DNA from: Flammulina velutipes
Taxonomy: Eukaryota; Basidiomycota; Agaricomycetes; Agaricales; Physalacriaceae
Length of the DNA stretch: 64,000 nucleotides
Assembly (NCBI GenBank): GCA_011800155.1
Contig: CM022370.1
Span: 868,001 to 932,000 of the forward strand
Direction of reading: 5' to 3'
Part shown: positions 1-11,621 of the stretch, piece by piece
Layout: the number at the start of each line of letters is the position of its first letter
Position numbering within the stretch: position 1 is the first letter of the stretch
Notes under the pieces: generated by a model
The model's input: only the letters and a program-made list of their open reading frames with translations
The model's database searches: none
Told to the model about the DNA's origin: nothing
Position numbers and translations under genes: made by a program

Positions 1-951
1 CAAAGGCATTGACATTGCCGCGGCTGCATACGTATCAGAATTAGGTTATCTTGCGAACCCTGTGTCTACGCATATTCAATCGGCGGAGATGCATAACCAA
101 GCTGTCAAGTCAGTCCTGCATTCTACATAGTCCTGCTGATCACTAATCATTCAATTTCTCGTAGCTCGTTGGCTCTTATCTCTGGTCGCGCGACGATCAA
201 CTCATTGGAGACGTTGTCCATTTTGATCTCTTCTTACCTTTACTTGATCTGCCAAGGTCGGTTCTGCATTTTACACTGTTTAGAACTCATACTAATGCTC
301 ATGTGCTAGCCTATGACCTCCGTGCGCTCCAAGAAGAGTTTTCAGATGGGGCAACTACTATCGTGAAAAGGGAGATCGCAGAGCGTTTCTCAGACTGCCT
401 TTCGTTCTCCGACCTCTCATCACTCACCAACAAGGTGGTGAAAGTCGTCTTGGAATCTCTAGATGAAACGACTACCATGGACGCTTCAGAAAGGATGGTG
501 AAAGTCGCTGCATCCACGTCCACGGTCCTCGTCGACTTTTTATCCGAGTGCTCGTTCACCAAGGACACCACCGACATTGGCTCTGCTCTCTCCTATATCC
601 CGACCTTCCGTTCGCGTGTGGCATCTAACATGACCATCCTGCTCGATCGGTTACGGAAGGCATACCTTAGTGGTGAACGCGGGCCGGCGCCTGCCAGCAA
701 GCTCTTGAAGAAAACCAAGCCACTGTATGAATTTGTTCGTTTGACTTTGGGCATCCGCATGCATGGTTCCGAAAACTATAACCTGTTCGCCAATGGGCAT
801 GGCTTCGACGAGGTCACGACTGGTCAAAGTGTATCCCTTATCCACGAGGTATGCTGCTCAGTACTTGATTACGATCTACGTTTACTGATATGGATCATAG
901 GCTATCCGTGATGGAAAACTACAAGCCGCTGTTGTCAGCATGCTTGCTTGA
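1..951 (+). CDS. PAL: Phenylalanine ammonia-lyase, C-terminal part (cut by the window edge)
   Basis: PAL removes ammonia from L-phenylalanine to give trans-cinnamate. Coding exons are 1..108 (reading from base 2), 165..256, 310..848 and 901..951, giving 262 C-terminal residues; the 5' part lies outside the window. The first exon reads [20 protein letters not shown] and the next [15 protein letters not shown], which match the conserved helical core of fungal PAL/HAL-family enzymes. The extreme C-terminus (HEAIRDGK, then VVSMLA and stop) also fits. All three introns are GT-AG and 51-56 nt long. The MIO active-site triad is not in this part, so activity on histidine or tyrosine cannot be excluded. 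It is the first gene of the window and is followed by a 1-kb spacer. Confidence 0.93.
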
Positions 952-1952
952 ACGACTATTGTTCTGTATCCTACCGTCCCCTGATAGGGTACATAATCCG
1001 AGGCTAATCCATCCTCGACGCTATCCTTCTATTGTATTGGCTATCGATATCTGCTATTTTATATGTACGTCTGTAGAATAGAACCCCTAATGTATATAGA
1101 GCAGTACTGAGCTGAAGCAAATGCCTAATTAACTTCTGTTTTGTCCCCGTGACGTCATTTTTCAACACTTGACTTTCCCCAAGCTTCGATGGACCACCTG
1201 GAGCCCATTTCTGTTCAACGTTGCTCAAGGCTCAAGGTTCAACCCTAGCGCTCTTTCAGAAAATGTTTAACATGGAGACTTAAACTCCGTACGTCTGCCG
1301 ACACCGAAATCTTATTGTTACAGGCCCTTCGGTATGTCTGGCACTGGCGGCGACGTCGACACTCTTGACATCTACAATAAATGGGCTGTTCTCTCTTAAT
1401 CATCTGAAACTCCTACTGGACTTCTCAAATAGTTCATTCAAATGCGATAGGACTTGTGGTTGTTCGATAGCGATCTGTGTATCCCAGGTCGCAACATGTA
1501 TCCACTTGATTCACTTGTTCACAAAAAGAACACAAGGGCTCTGGCTATAGCACGTTCCCCCGTTCCCTGATTAGCGCTTGGAGGTGCCGGATTGACAATA
1601 AGGGCCCCGACGCCTGAACTTCTTCGTCCTTGTTCTTTTGTTTTCGCATCACCGAATCAGTTGTCCATGTTTGTACGAGGGTATACACTTTCTCACAGAG
1701 GTCGTCGAAGACAACAAGTATTGTTCCAGATTCGTATGTTCATTTGTTCTGCGCACATCCACAGCTGCTCGAAATGGAAGACTTTTGTCGAGGCGGACTT
1801 TCTAGAGATCACGTTGCCTGGACCCACAAAGCGCCTGATATGTGTTATTTAAACCGAGGACAAGCATCACAACGCCTCGTTCTATAACACTCTCGTGCCG
1901 CACTGCATCCTCTCTAGTCATCGCTCACCGCCGGCCTTTTGCGATTTTCACG
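952..1952. other. Intergenic spacer between PAL and the zinc-finger gene
   Basis: About 1 kb with only short unsupported ORFs. A 21-codon ORF starts at 1333 with no family signal. The last 100 bases are pyrimidine-rich with an AT-rich TTATTTAAA stretch near 1845, a plausible core promoter for the next gene. Confidence 0.6.
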
Positions 1953-3076
1953 ATGTACTCACTCTACCAAGACCCCCTCGAGTCAATTCTGGACATAGAC
2001 ATAATTGAAGAGTGAGTCTGCACATTTACCATATCCTCCAGGACTTACACACCCTCTTCAGTAACACATTTTTCTCTACGTCCAAATTGTTCGACATCGA
2101 CTCCCCATGGCCCGAGCCTTCGATGAAGAGAATTGTACGTAGGCCACACAATAGCTACGCGACCCTTGCTAACCCACGGTCTCTATAGGACGTGGACATA
2201 TTGCCCTTCCCATCTCTCTTCGTCGAACCAAAACCAGTGACCTTTGAGACGTTGACCTATGGTCCTTCTCCGATGCTTTTTGACGCGTCGTCCCCCTTCA
2301 GTGATGCTTGGTCCTTGTCGTCCGCGAGTACCCCGTCACCGACTATCAATCCATTGGATATTTATCTCGCAAATCCTTCGCCTTCTCCTTCGCCCTCTCC
2401 TTCTCCATCGCCCTCTCCTTCTCCCTCTCCCATGGACGCGGTTACCAGGAGGACGTCCATAAAGATATTCGACCTTATCCACACGAGCCCGATGGGCATC
2501 TCTGCTGCGTCTCCATTCGCCACACCAGTGTTGAAGGAGGCATCGTTGCCCCCTCGAGATGACAATGTCGAGTCCAAGGAAGAGGAAGAAGAGGAATCTG
2601 TGTCTATGGACAACGACATGGCAATCCAGAAAGCCCTGGCCGACTTTGAGCTTGAGAGGCGAAGCTCGCGCTCAGCCAAGAAACGCCTCTTGTCATTTGA
2701 AGACGACGATGAAGAAGAGTCGGACGAAGCTTATATCCCGAGTCCGAAACCCTCTTCATCGAAACGTCGGAAGCCCAATGTGCATCGTTCAGTTTCCCCA
2801 CACAACGCCACGCCGTCTTCTAATTCCCCTGTACCGCTGCGCGCCAGGTCGATTCCTCTCGTTGGAAAGATGTACTACTGTCCATGGCCGAGATGCAGCT
2901 TCCAATCCGAACGCCCATCTGACGTCGAGAGGCACTGTCAATCTGTGCACCAAAAAGTCAAATTTTCGTGCGACGTTTGCGGGAAGAAATTGACGAGGAA
3001 GGATGCAATAAAGCGTCACCAAACGCAGGGCACTGCGTGTGCAAAAGCACTGCGCAAGAGGAACAAGTACCTTTGA
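1953..3076 (+). CDS. C2H2 zinc-finger transcription factor, 339 aa
   Basis: Exons 1953..2011, 2062..2134 and 2189..3076 join in frame. Two zinc fingers lie at the C-terminus. The first (YYCPWPRCSFQSERPSDVER, then HCQSVH) is a normal C2H2 finger. The second starts CDVCGKKLTRKDAIKRH and ends in QTQGTAC, so the last ligand is probably Cys (C2HC). Ahead of them are a Ser-Pro repeat, an acidic stretch of Glu and Asp residues, and basic patches such as KKR and SKRRK that could be nuclear signals. This layout, a disordered N-terminal regulatory part with a C-terminal finger pair, is common in basidiomycete regulators. The target is unknown. The start is the first ATG after the promoter-like region and gives a short first exon. 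Confidence 0.82.
2375..2430 (+). repeat. In-frame Ser-Pro microsatellite (CCTTCT-type hexamers)
   Basis: Tandem imperfect hexamers of Cs and Ts encode about ten consecutive Ser-Pro dipeptides inside the zinc-finger protein. The tract stays in frame, and its length is likely to vary between strains. Confidence 0.85.
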
Positions 3077-3357
3077 TTTTTTTTCTCTTCGATGTATCGT
3101 TTGTGGCGTTTTCGATTTCTTTTTTGATACCCTTGTTGTAGCGTCTTTCGTGTTTTTATTCCTATTTCTGTATCGATAGTGTCCACACATTGTACATAGA
3201 TTGCTCTTCATAATTGCTCTCGTCTCCTGCTATTGAAATTGTATCATTGCGCTCATATCTCCTTCTCGGCGTGTTCCCTAACCATCCAAGAGTTGAGACG
3301 ACGATAGTGAGTGTACGTAGAATGTTGGTAGAGTAACCATCCCATGTAGCATGCATG

Positions 3358-4328
3358 TCATGCTTCCTCCTCCAGGTCGTACAGATGTCTACAGGAAATT
3401 AACATACACTCTCGTAAAGGCGGAGGAAGAAGCACTTACTTTCCCAGCTCCTTGTTCATCTTCATCATATCAATCTTGTCCACGTTGAATACGGCTCGGA
3501 ATTTAGGGTCCGCCACAATCTCCCTTCCGTTGCCGGGGTTTTGGAGTTTCTCGGCCTTGATATAAACCCAAAGCGCTTTGACAGTGGCCGGTCGAGAAAG
3601 CTTCGTTTCGTTTAATAACACGGCGAGTGGTTCGCTAAGACACGGCCGCGTCAGAATAGAGTCCACAAATTATAAATTCGGCCTGACCTGAGTTTGTATA
3701 GTTTATGAAATCCACCTTTCTTCACGCCTTCTCCAGTAGCAGTAGAAGCCCTCTTCGCCTTCGGTTTCGCCTTGGCCTTCTTGGATTTTGGGGAAGATTC
3801 GGCCTCACTATCCAAGTCCGACCCAATAGTCTCCGCGCTCTTCACACCACGTCTCTGTGTACTTGTAGCCTTCCTCGCGACCTTCGTCGTGCTACGACGC
3901 GCGCGGCTGTTCAATTCTGCGGAAAGCTGGCGAGCGAGTTCAGCGTCGGAGGGACCTTCGGACTTGGCAGTCGTTTTGGATTTCTTTGGCTTGCGCGCGG
4001 GGGCAGCGTCCTCGTCTGAATCATCCTCGCGTTTCCTGGCCTTCTTCTTAGGCTTGGGCTTCTCTTCCTCCTCCTCCTCCTCCTGCTCATCTTCCTCTTC
4101 TGGCCCTTCGGTGTCCGACCCGCCGCCGCCGTTAAGCCTTGCAAACTCAGCAGCGATAAGCTCCTTGACTTCTTGTTTGTGTTCCTTTAGCAGGCGCTGC
4201 GAGAGTGATTTGTCCAAGTCAGGTAACTGTTTTCGTATCTGGCTCGCAGAGATAGTCTCCAAGTCAACGTCCGGCGCCGTAAGAATCTGGCGAACCAGTG
4301 GTATTAGGGATGATATGTCGAGAGCCAT
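3358..4328 (-). CDS. DEK-C / SWIB-MDM2 domain chromatin protein, 288 aa
   Basis: Exons (minus) are 3688..4328, 3440..3634 and 3358..3388. Residues 1-65 form a DEK C-terminal-like domain (ISASQIRKQLPDLDKSLSQR). An acidic run and Lys-rich disordered region follow, then a SWIB domain (SEPLAVLLNETKLSRPATVK, FNVDKIDMMKMNK). The order is that of yeast Uaf30/Tri1-like proteins, which work in RNA polymerase I upstream factor and chromatin. The last intron looks optional, because a stop follows the donor directly, but splicing adds KHLYDLEEEA. That restores the typical NK-x-L-x-x-HLY end of SWIB domains, so I prefer it. The gene lies downstream of HRD3 on the same strand with a 402-bp gap. Confidence 0.85.
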
Positions 4329-4730
4329 AGGATATCGCTTTGAAGGAAATCGAAGATGAGGATGAAGAACAACACAAGTCTAAACCAAAGTTTAACATTA
4401 CAAAAGGTTCAATCGCCGGCGCCACGTGGCATTTACCTCCGGCACAGTGTGGCGTAACGGATCAACCTTACACGCATGCCATTGTCCGATGATAGAAAAT
4501 TACAATGAAGCCAAACAATCAGGCTGACACTTGATAGTAAATCTGATTTTCACAGCGTCAGGCACTGGAAGCACAGTCGAAAAGAAAGAAGCAACGGGCC
4601 AAGCTTGAGATACCCGTCGCGCTCGTCTTCAACAATGAATAGTCTGCAGCTGTCGTCACATCGTGTCCCGGACATTGATTTTGTTCTACAGGAATTTATA
4701 AGTACTCTACATACAACCGCAACATAGTGA
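4329..4730. other. Spacer: promoter of the SWIB gene and 3' flank of HRD3
   Basis: 402 bp between two same-strand genes. A CACGTGGC element lies near 4422. No coding signal is seen. Confidence 0.5.
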
Positions 4731-7700
4731 CTATCTTGCCACTGCCCAATCTCCTCTCGCAGCATCGCCCGCGGGTGGGAACGCACCATTTTGCGCAGGG
4801 CCATTCGGTTCAAGCCCCGCCCTCTGACGTTGCTCCCGCTCTTGCCGTCGCATCCTATCGACCATCCTCGTCCGAACGTAGATTAAGAGCGCAACAGTCA
4901 GACAAAGGAACATTAGCAGCGCTGTCTCCGCAAACTCATCCTGTCCCTCATTCCTATAACCATTGTCATAATAATCCTCTGGCGAGTATTCACCATTGTC
5001 GGCGTTGCGGCGGTCTCGTGCCCACTGTGGCGAAAGTCAGTCCTTGTCAGCATTATTGGTATCAGCGCTCACCTGAACAGGATCCTCATCTCGATCTGGG
5101 ACTTCCATGCCTCTTCTGCGGTGGAATTCGTCCTTCGCCTTGCCCAGGTACCAACCGCCTTCCTCGTCGTCATTATATGTATGGTGCTCCTGCTCTTCGA
5201 CACCTCCTTGTTGGGTGGCTGGTGCTTCCTCTATCCGCGGGCGTTCGTCCTTTTGGTTCAACATAGCTTCAAAGGCATTACATATGGTAGGAGATACGAA
5301 AAGAACCAGAGACTCACGCGTTTCTTCTTCGGTCCAGATATTGAGACCACCCGTACCACCCATTAGCGTGTGCCAAATACTACGTGCGTAAAGCTTCCCG
5401 AGGGACAATAAAACGGGGATGTAAGCCTCAGAATTCGTCTCGAGTGCCATATCATAATGTCGCTTGGCCAAATGGAAGTCCTAACACAACGTCAGATTCA
5501 GCTGCAACAACCAAGAGAAAGACTCACCTGCGGTACCCCGACTCCGTTCTCATACATCCAACCAAGGTTCCACATCGCCAGCGCGCTGACCTGCGTATCG
5601 GCAGCAGATTGATAGTATCTGGCAGCTTTCTCATAGCGCACTTGATCAGGGTATTCTGGTACTCCAAGATTGTGGTAGTAGTAGTCTCCCACTTTGACTA
5701 GAGCATCGATATTCTTCTGTGCAGCCGCCCTTGTCCACTGTGTCAAGGCTAGATGTGCAGTTTCGTTCGAAGGTGTGAGAGGCGAGAACCGTGTTAGACG
5801 GAGTATGCTCTTATCTATGCAGAAAGTTAGAACACGAAGCTACTCGAAGTCGAGAGGAACATACCTTGATCCAACGCATGAGCCAAATTGCTCTGCGCAA
5901 TTTCCAATCCGCGCTCTGCAGCAATCCACCACTTGAGCATTGCAATTTCCTTTCCGCGATCTGAGCCCGACATCCATGCGTATTCTGCTTCCGCCAGGAG
6001 ATCGTCGTTCCATACGCCGCGTTCAGAAACAAGTTTATAGAATGACACGGACATGGCACATGAACTGGAGGCCACGTTCGGTGCTACAGATAGACCTCGG
6101 GAGGTTGCAGATTGGATACGACCCAGATAGTAATAAGCCTCAAACGGCGACCCAAGACGTAGAGCGGTCTCAAAATACGTGGAGGCAAGAGTAATCTCCC
6201 TGCGACCTATTATTCCGCGAGTTAGCATTGTTGAAACTCTCAGCACTTAATCATCTCACCAAAATGGTACTTGGCGATGTTCACTTGCGCCTCTGCCAAC
6301 TCTTGCCCAGCGGCAAGAGTAAAATGCTGCATTGCCTTCTTAGCGTCAGGCTTTGTGCCAGGAACTAAGCCATCCCTCCATAAGATTCCCAGTCCATTGT
6401 GAGACTCTCTATCGCCGAAATCTGCGCCCCGTTCAAACCACATCCTAGCCAACGGGATGTTTTGCTTTACGCCCTCGCCTCTAAGATACATTCTTCCCAG
6501 ATAGGCAGCACTAGCCGATGCGTATCCAAACGGTGCGTCTTCTTCCTTCGTAGCAGGGGCTGTGGTCCGATGTTGAAAGGGATTAACGGGATCTCGAGGC
6601 CAGACCTGGCGGACAATTTGGTCGAAATAATGTTTAGCACGAGCATAATCCCGAGGAATAGCTCCAACGCCTTCGCTCCCGGAGGCGATACCTCCTGGGC
6701 TGGCATAAATGCTCCCTTGGTAGTATATCTTCCCTAACCGGTAGGCAAAGTCAGTTTCACCACGATCCGCGTTGAACTAGAGCAAAATGAGATTCAGAGG
6801 AAGAAGTTAGGGAATTCGACTCACCATATAATAGTCCAAAATATCTTCCCAGGTCTCTCCAGACGCTTTAGAAACGCTAGCCTTGATTGGTGCGCGATGC
6901 GCATTCAGTCCCGTGGACGCTACACTTGCCCCAGGTCCATAGATACCACCATCCAAATCCGACAGCCGCGTCCCCGTGGGAGGTAACGTCAAGCCTCCAG
7001 GTGGACCCGATCTAAACTTATTCATCGCTTGCTCTGCTGCCTGCTCGTACCATTCCGCGGCCCTACTGCAATCCTCCAAAGTACCTATTCCGCTCCAGTA
7101 TCTATAACCCAGAGCCATTTGTGCGCCCTTGTCACCACCATTGGCAGCGAAAGTATAGTAGAGCTGAGCACGAGCTTGATCCACTGGGACAGTATTTTGA
7201 TAGCCTGTGGAGTAGAAGAAGGCAACGTATGCTTGTGCGGTGGCATTTCCCGTTAATGAGGCGAGGGAAGAGAAGGATTTAAATGCGAGTTTGGGGTCAG
7301 ATGGGAAGTGTGGTGTAGGAGGAAACTGTAGAGCAGCCGTTGTGTAAGAATATTTTGAACGGATGAGGACGAACGTACCAGTGATATATGGCCCAGTTTG
7401 TATAATGCATCCGTGTTTCCAAGCTCTGCGGAATGTTGTAGAAGATCCAAAACCTTGATAGATTTATGGTGCATTTCCTCTTCCTTTCTCCTTGCACTAG
7501 AAGACTTTCCGCCACCGCCGAGTAGTCCATAGAATAGCCGTTGCTGTAGTCGATCCGCTATGCGAAGCGCTGTGCCAATGGGGCCTTGTAGGTTGGGTAG
7601 TATAGACGAGAGAATGGAATTAGAGCTTTGCTGAGTTGATGAGGATAATGCTTGGTATGGAGATGGATGAGATGAGAGAGCTGAAAGGGTGTGCATAGCC

Positions 7701-8018
7701 TGTTTGTAGGCTCGTGTTGCTGCATTGAATGTGAGCACGGCAAGTCCATTTGGAAATACAAAAGCGTACATTCAGCAGCGGCATGATCGATCTCCTTTGA
7801 ATTTTGAGAGTCTGAATTCTAAGGGTGGCTGTTAGCTCGTCACAAGATATAGTTGGAAAACGCACGGAGCCGGACGCTGCCTGTGGCGGAGGAGATGAAT
7901 TTGGTAGGTCTGTAGTCGGAGCTGCTACGTCTGTTTGGGTGTCCTGCGCGGTTGAGGTGAGCGCGGTGAGCGCAACGAGTGAGAAAGCGATCCAAGTCGC
8001 CTTGTAATAGCACTTCAT
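4731..8018 (-). CDS. HRD3: HRD3/SEL1L-type ER-associated degradation adaptor, 946 aa
   Basis: Ten exons (minus): 7866..8018, 7770..7818, 7379..7719, 6825..7325, 6260..6776, 5865..6206, 5528..5814, 5318..5480, 5073..5266, 4731..5024. The N-terminus is a signal peptide (MKCYYKATWIAFSLVALTAL). The body carries many Sel1-like repeats, for example AQMALGYRYWSGIG, SHNGLGILWRDGLV and AMWNLGWMYENGVG. Near residue 880 comes one membrane span (ETALLMFLCLTVALLIYV) followed by a basic tail. Signal peptide, luminal Sel1 repeats and one C-terminal anchor define HRD3/SEL1L. It recruits misfolded ER clients and stabilises the HRD1 ubiquitin ligase. The smallest exon is 49 nt. The start codon lies 126 bp from that of the divergent MYND gene. 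Confidence 0.9.
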
Positions 8019-8144
8019 GACATACGTCGTGGTAATACTCGAAAGCGAAAGGCGCGTGTCACGAATTTGACGAAAGAACACGTCAGTTGGCACGTGTTTA
8101 CCTTTCAGGGTCGTAATGACGGAGGATTGCCTTCAACCTTCGTC
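8019..8144. promoter_or_regulatory. Shared divergent promoter between HRD3 and the MYND gene
   Basis: Only 126 bp separate the two start codons, so both core promoters must lie here. A CACGTG-type box occurs near 8091 (GGCACGTGTT). No TATA box is evident. Confidence 0.6.
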
Positions 8145-10058
8145 ATGGGTCGGCGTCACTTTCTTCTAGACAGCAAGCTGGTGGGTTCCAATAAAAAAGC
8201 TTCAATCCCATTACAAACGCGAATTCAATAGCACTCCAACGGAGATGAAACCGTTGCTTCTTTGGAACACCTGGCTGATTGTCTGCTCGATAATTCCATC
8301 ACACTCCAAACCTTCCTTGCCTCGATTCAATCCCACCTCGACGATGCTTTTGCGCACGACGACATATTCGAGCCCCATACTCTGCAGACTTTCTCTGCTT
8401 GCTTTCTTGCCATGGCTTACGTCTTTAGCCATCGTGAATTTCAGATCATATTCTCCGCCAAAAACAAAGCAACCTTCAGCACTTTCTGGCCAAACTTCCA
8501 ACAATGTATCGTCAAATTTTGGACTCTGACGCTTGCCCATGACAGGGCAAACCTGGAGAGTAGGACAATTCCCTCTGGCCTTCACGATGGTTGGGATATC
8601 GCCGGTTGGATTGCTCTCTTGCTTGCCAACTTCGCTGCGACCCCCGAGTACAGAGCTGACATGATGACAAAGTCGTTCCAGGTCATCGTCATACGTCTCT
8701 GCGTACAAGGCAGAGCGTTCTCGCGCCCTAGATTTGAAGCAGAAAGCGAATTCGAGAATCTCCTGTCCATCATAGTTGACCTACGATGGACAAACAACGA
8801 CCTCATTTTCTCCGAAACCGTGGATCGTTATCCGGAGGAATTCAAACACGAATGCTACAGGCGGGTCGTGGAGCGCGTACAGAGTCCCAAATTCGGACAA
8901 GACGGACAGGATAACTGGCCTGCTTGCTTCAAGTTTATTCAGGATCTCATGATTCACAGTAAACCTATACGCACCCACTTCCTTGGCCACGGTATATTTT
9001 TCTGGATGACATATGCCTTTAATCGACATCTTGCTTCTCAGCCAGACTCCGTCGGTCGAACAGGAATCTACGTCAAGTATTTCCCATTATTTCTCCTCGC
9101 TGTTATCCAGATATTCAAGGAGATGCCTACGTGGATATGCCAAGGTCTGAACGCGGAATTACTGCAAATAATCTACAAGAGCTCTTCCTGTCTGCAGGAA
9201 ATTCGCCCTGCCGATTCCGGGGTTGAGAGACTCCTCATCAGGTCTCTCAAGGCGTTGACTGCTAGCCTTATCCACCGAAATGTGCTTCGGTGTACACGTC
9301 GATGGTTGCGCAGGCTCAGGAGGAAAAATGGGGTCATCGAAAACGCATTCGACGGGGAACTACACGACACTTGGATTTCCTTTCTGCAATACGCTCAATC
9401 CTTCGAGGATTTTTCGGTGTACATCAAGGACGCTGGACTGGACTATAGCGATTGTTCTTCTCCAGAGGTAACGCAAAAAATCTTATCACTGCAAGTTCTG
9501 ATATATCGTTGCTACAGTGTTCCCGAACACAGCTTACTTATGTAAAACTACAATGCAGCCGTTGTGAAAGGGCTTATTACTGCTCTCCTGCATGCCAGAA
9601 AGTCCATTATAAATTTCATCGTCAAAATTGTTGGCGGGATTATCATGCTCGGCTCTCAGGCAAGGCGCCTACCTTCTATCTGTCGCTAATGAATCTGATG
9701 ATTCTTCTTTCCCTCTTTCCTAGGAACATTCACTCACAGCGATCACCGACAACGCATCTTCGTCTCAACACATGCAGGCTACGCGATGAAGCAGACTGAT
9801 TTTTCTGACGCGTCTGCGCAGTTTCTCGTAGCCAACCCTATGACGCCTCCAGAGCATATCATCGCTCACATCAGCTATTTAGACGGACCCCCTACCTTGA
9901 GAGCGGGAGGAGACGCTCTTACCTATGTTTCCCCTGAAACGGTCGTGAACAGTACGGAACTGCAAGCTAGCACCGGCGGGGGCCACTTGGCCCATATCAT
10001 ATTTCCTTGTACACACAAGAGACCAGAGGCCGTTGATACATTCCTTCATCCACAATGA
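8145..10058 (+). CDS. MYND zinc-finger protein, 582 aa
   Basis: Exons 8145..8180, 8232..9467, 9518..9659 and 9724..10058. The start at 8145 (MGRRHFLLDSKL) is joined through a 51-nt intron to the long exon, which itself has no usable ATG. A long helical N-terminal region of unknown function is followed by a MYND finger: C-x4-C at the second exon junction, then CSRCERAYYCSPACQKVHY and FHRQNC. MYND fingers bind short proline-rich peptides or partner proteins. Basidiomycetes carry many such genes, and most have no assigned role. The third intron uses a GC donor (CAG then gcaagg), the only way to link the finger to the C-terminal exon in frame. The gene ends 95 bp from the convergent aldo/keto reductase. 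Confidence 0.82.
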
Positions 10059-10153
10059 ACATAACTCGTTCAATATAATATGGACCTTTCGACTCGGACG
10101 TATGGACTTGGTGTGCGCACGTGTAGTTCTCGAAATAATTGTGGCGCAAATGT

Positions 10154-11432
10154 TTATGGAAGTCCGGGACTTTCCACGTAGGTGAGCTCTACGACTCCAG
10201 GCCCATATCTATCTCCAGGGATATGAGTTGTCTCTGCCAACTTCCTGATGTCGGAGATTTCGTCAGCTCCAAGCTTCACTGAGGTAGCGGCGACATTCTC
10301 CCTGAGGTACTGCACGGTGAAGAACACTTGGTAAGAGGAGGATGAATGTGAAAACGCAAAACTTACTTTAATCTTCTTTGTACCAGGGATAACAAAGAAA
10401 TCATCGCCTTGGGCAAGAATCCATGCAAGCGTAGCCTGACCGGGGGTGGCGCCGTGTTTCTTCGCCACAGAGCCGATGCTCTCTCCGAGGGCCAAGATTT
10501 TGTTAAAATTCTCCTTGTCTGCGAACTTGGGAATGGTCCGCCGGAAGTCATCCGCAGATAAATCGTCGATGGATTTCACCTGCCCAGTGAGTAGGCCACG
10601 TCCCAAAGGAGAATACGCTATGATTTTAACACCTAGTTCTCGAGCAGTTGGGACGAGATTGAGAGGAGCATGTTCTACTTCCAGCATGAAAGGAGAATAT
10701 TCAATCTGCAGCGCCGTGATGGGATGAATAGCATGCGCCCGGCGGAGACCTGCAGCGGTACAATCTGACAATCCGAGATACTTGACTTTGCCCTCTCTGT
10801 AAGCGTATATGTTAGAGTGTTGATGACCAATATCAAGTCTCCCGGACTCACTTGACGAGCTCAGCCATAGCTCCAACAGTGATTTCGATCGGAACTTTGG
10901 GATCAACTCTATTTACTGTGGCGTCAATGTCGATCATAGCACTCGACAGCAATGTTACATACCGATGTTGATAATACAAGTCGATGTAATCGACCCCCAT
11001 ACTTTCCAACGCCTTCTGACATTGCTGCTTCACATATTCGGGGTCTCCACGAGCGCCGGTGTATGTGAAGCCGAATTTCGTGCAAAGGAAGATGGAACGG
11101 CGTTTATCTGGATTGAGCTTGAACCTATCATCAGAAAAGCATCAGAGTGAAAGAGGAATGAATCGAAATGATCTTACCACTTGCCAATGAGGTCCTGGCT
11201 GTCACCATAGACGTCAGCGGTATCCCATAGGGTGCAGCCCGCTTCGTAGGCAGCATCGAGAACCTGTAAATCAAAGGATAAAGCTATGAACTCCATCAGC
11301 TATGCTAAAATGGAGCCCAACCTTGAGCCGTTCCTCGTCTGTGTCAACGGCACCGTACGCGACACTGATACCCATAAGACCGAGACCAACCCCGTTCACC
11401 GTAGCATTGCCAATTCTTCTTTGGTAGGACAT
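10154..11432 (-). CDS. Aldo/keto reductase, 333 aa
   Basis: Six exons (minus): 11322..11432, 11178..11263, 10963..11124, 10852..10908, 10367..10796, 10154..10309. It folds as a TIM barrel using NADPH to reduce aldehydes or ketones. The catalytic tetrad is complete: Asp51 and Tyr56 in DTADVYG, Lys82 in CTKFGF and His119 in YYQHR. The cofactor region is also present ([21 protein letters not shown]). The sequence resembles the AKR13/YakC-like group of fungal aryl-alcohol or pyridoxal reductases; the substrate cannot be read from sequence. Length is normal. The first intron has an unusual gttggg donor. Confidence 0.92.
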
Positions 11433-11621
11433 CGTATAGTTGGGAGTGAAATCGCTATCCAATGACCTTTATACATTGAGCACAGGTCGCTTTATCATCC
11501 TGCCGAGACATTCGTCACTACGATGGATTACGAGGATAAATTTACGATGCATTCTACAATTGTTTAGCGCGTCTTCAGATCGTTTTCAGCCATGTGCCAT
11601 TACTGTGTAAAGATGGAAGGA

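Noticed and set aside
4806..4822. GGTTCAAGCCCC, similar to a tRNA T-loop
   Set aside because: It lies in the coding C-terminus of HRD3 and no acceptor stem or anticodon arm can be folded around it.
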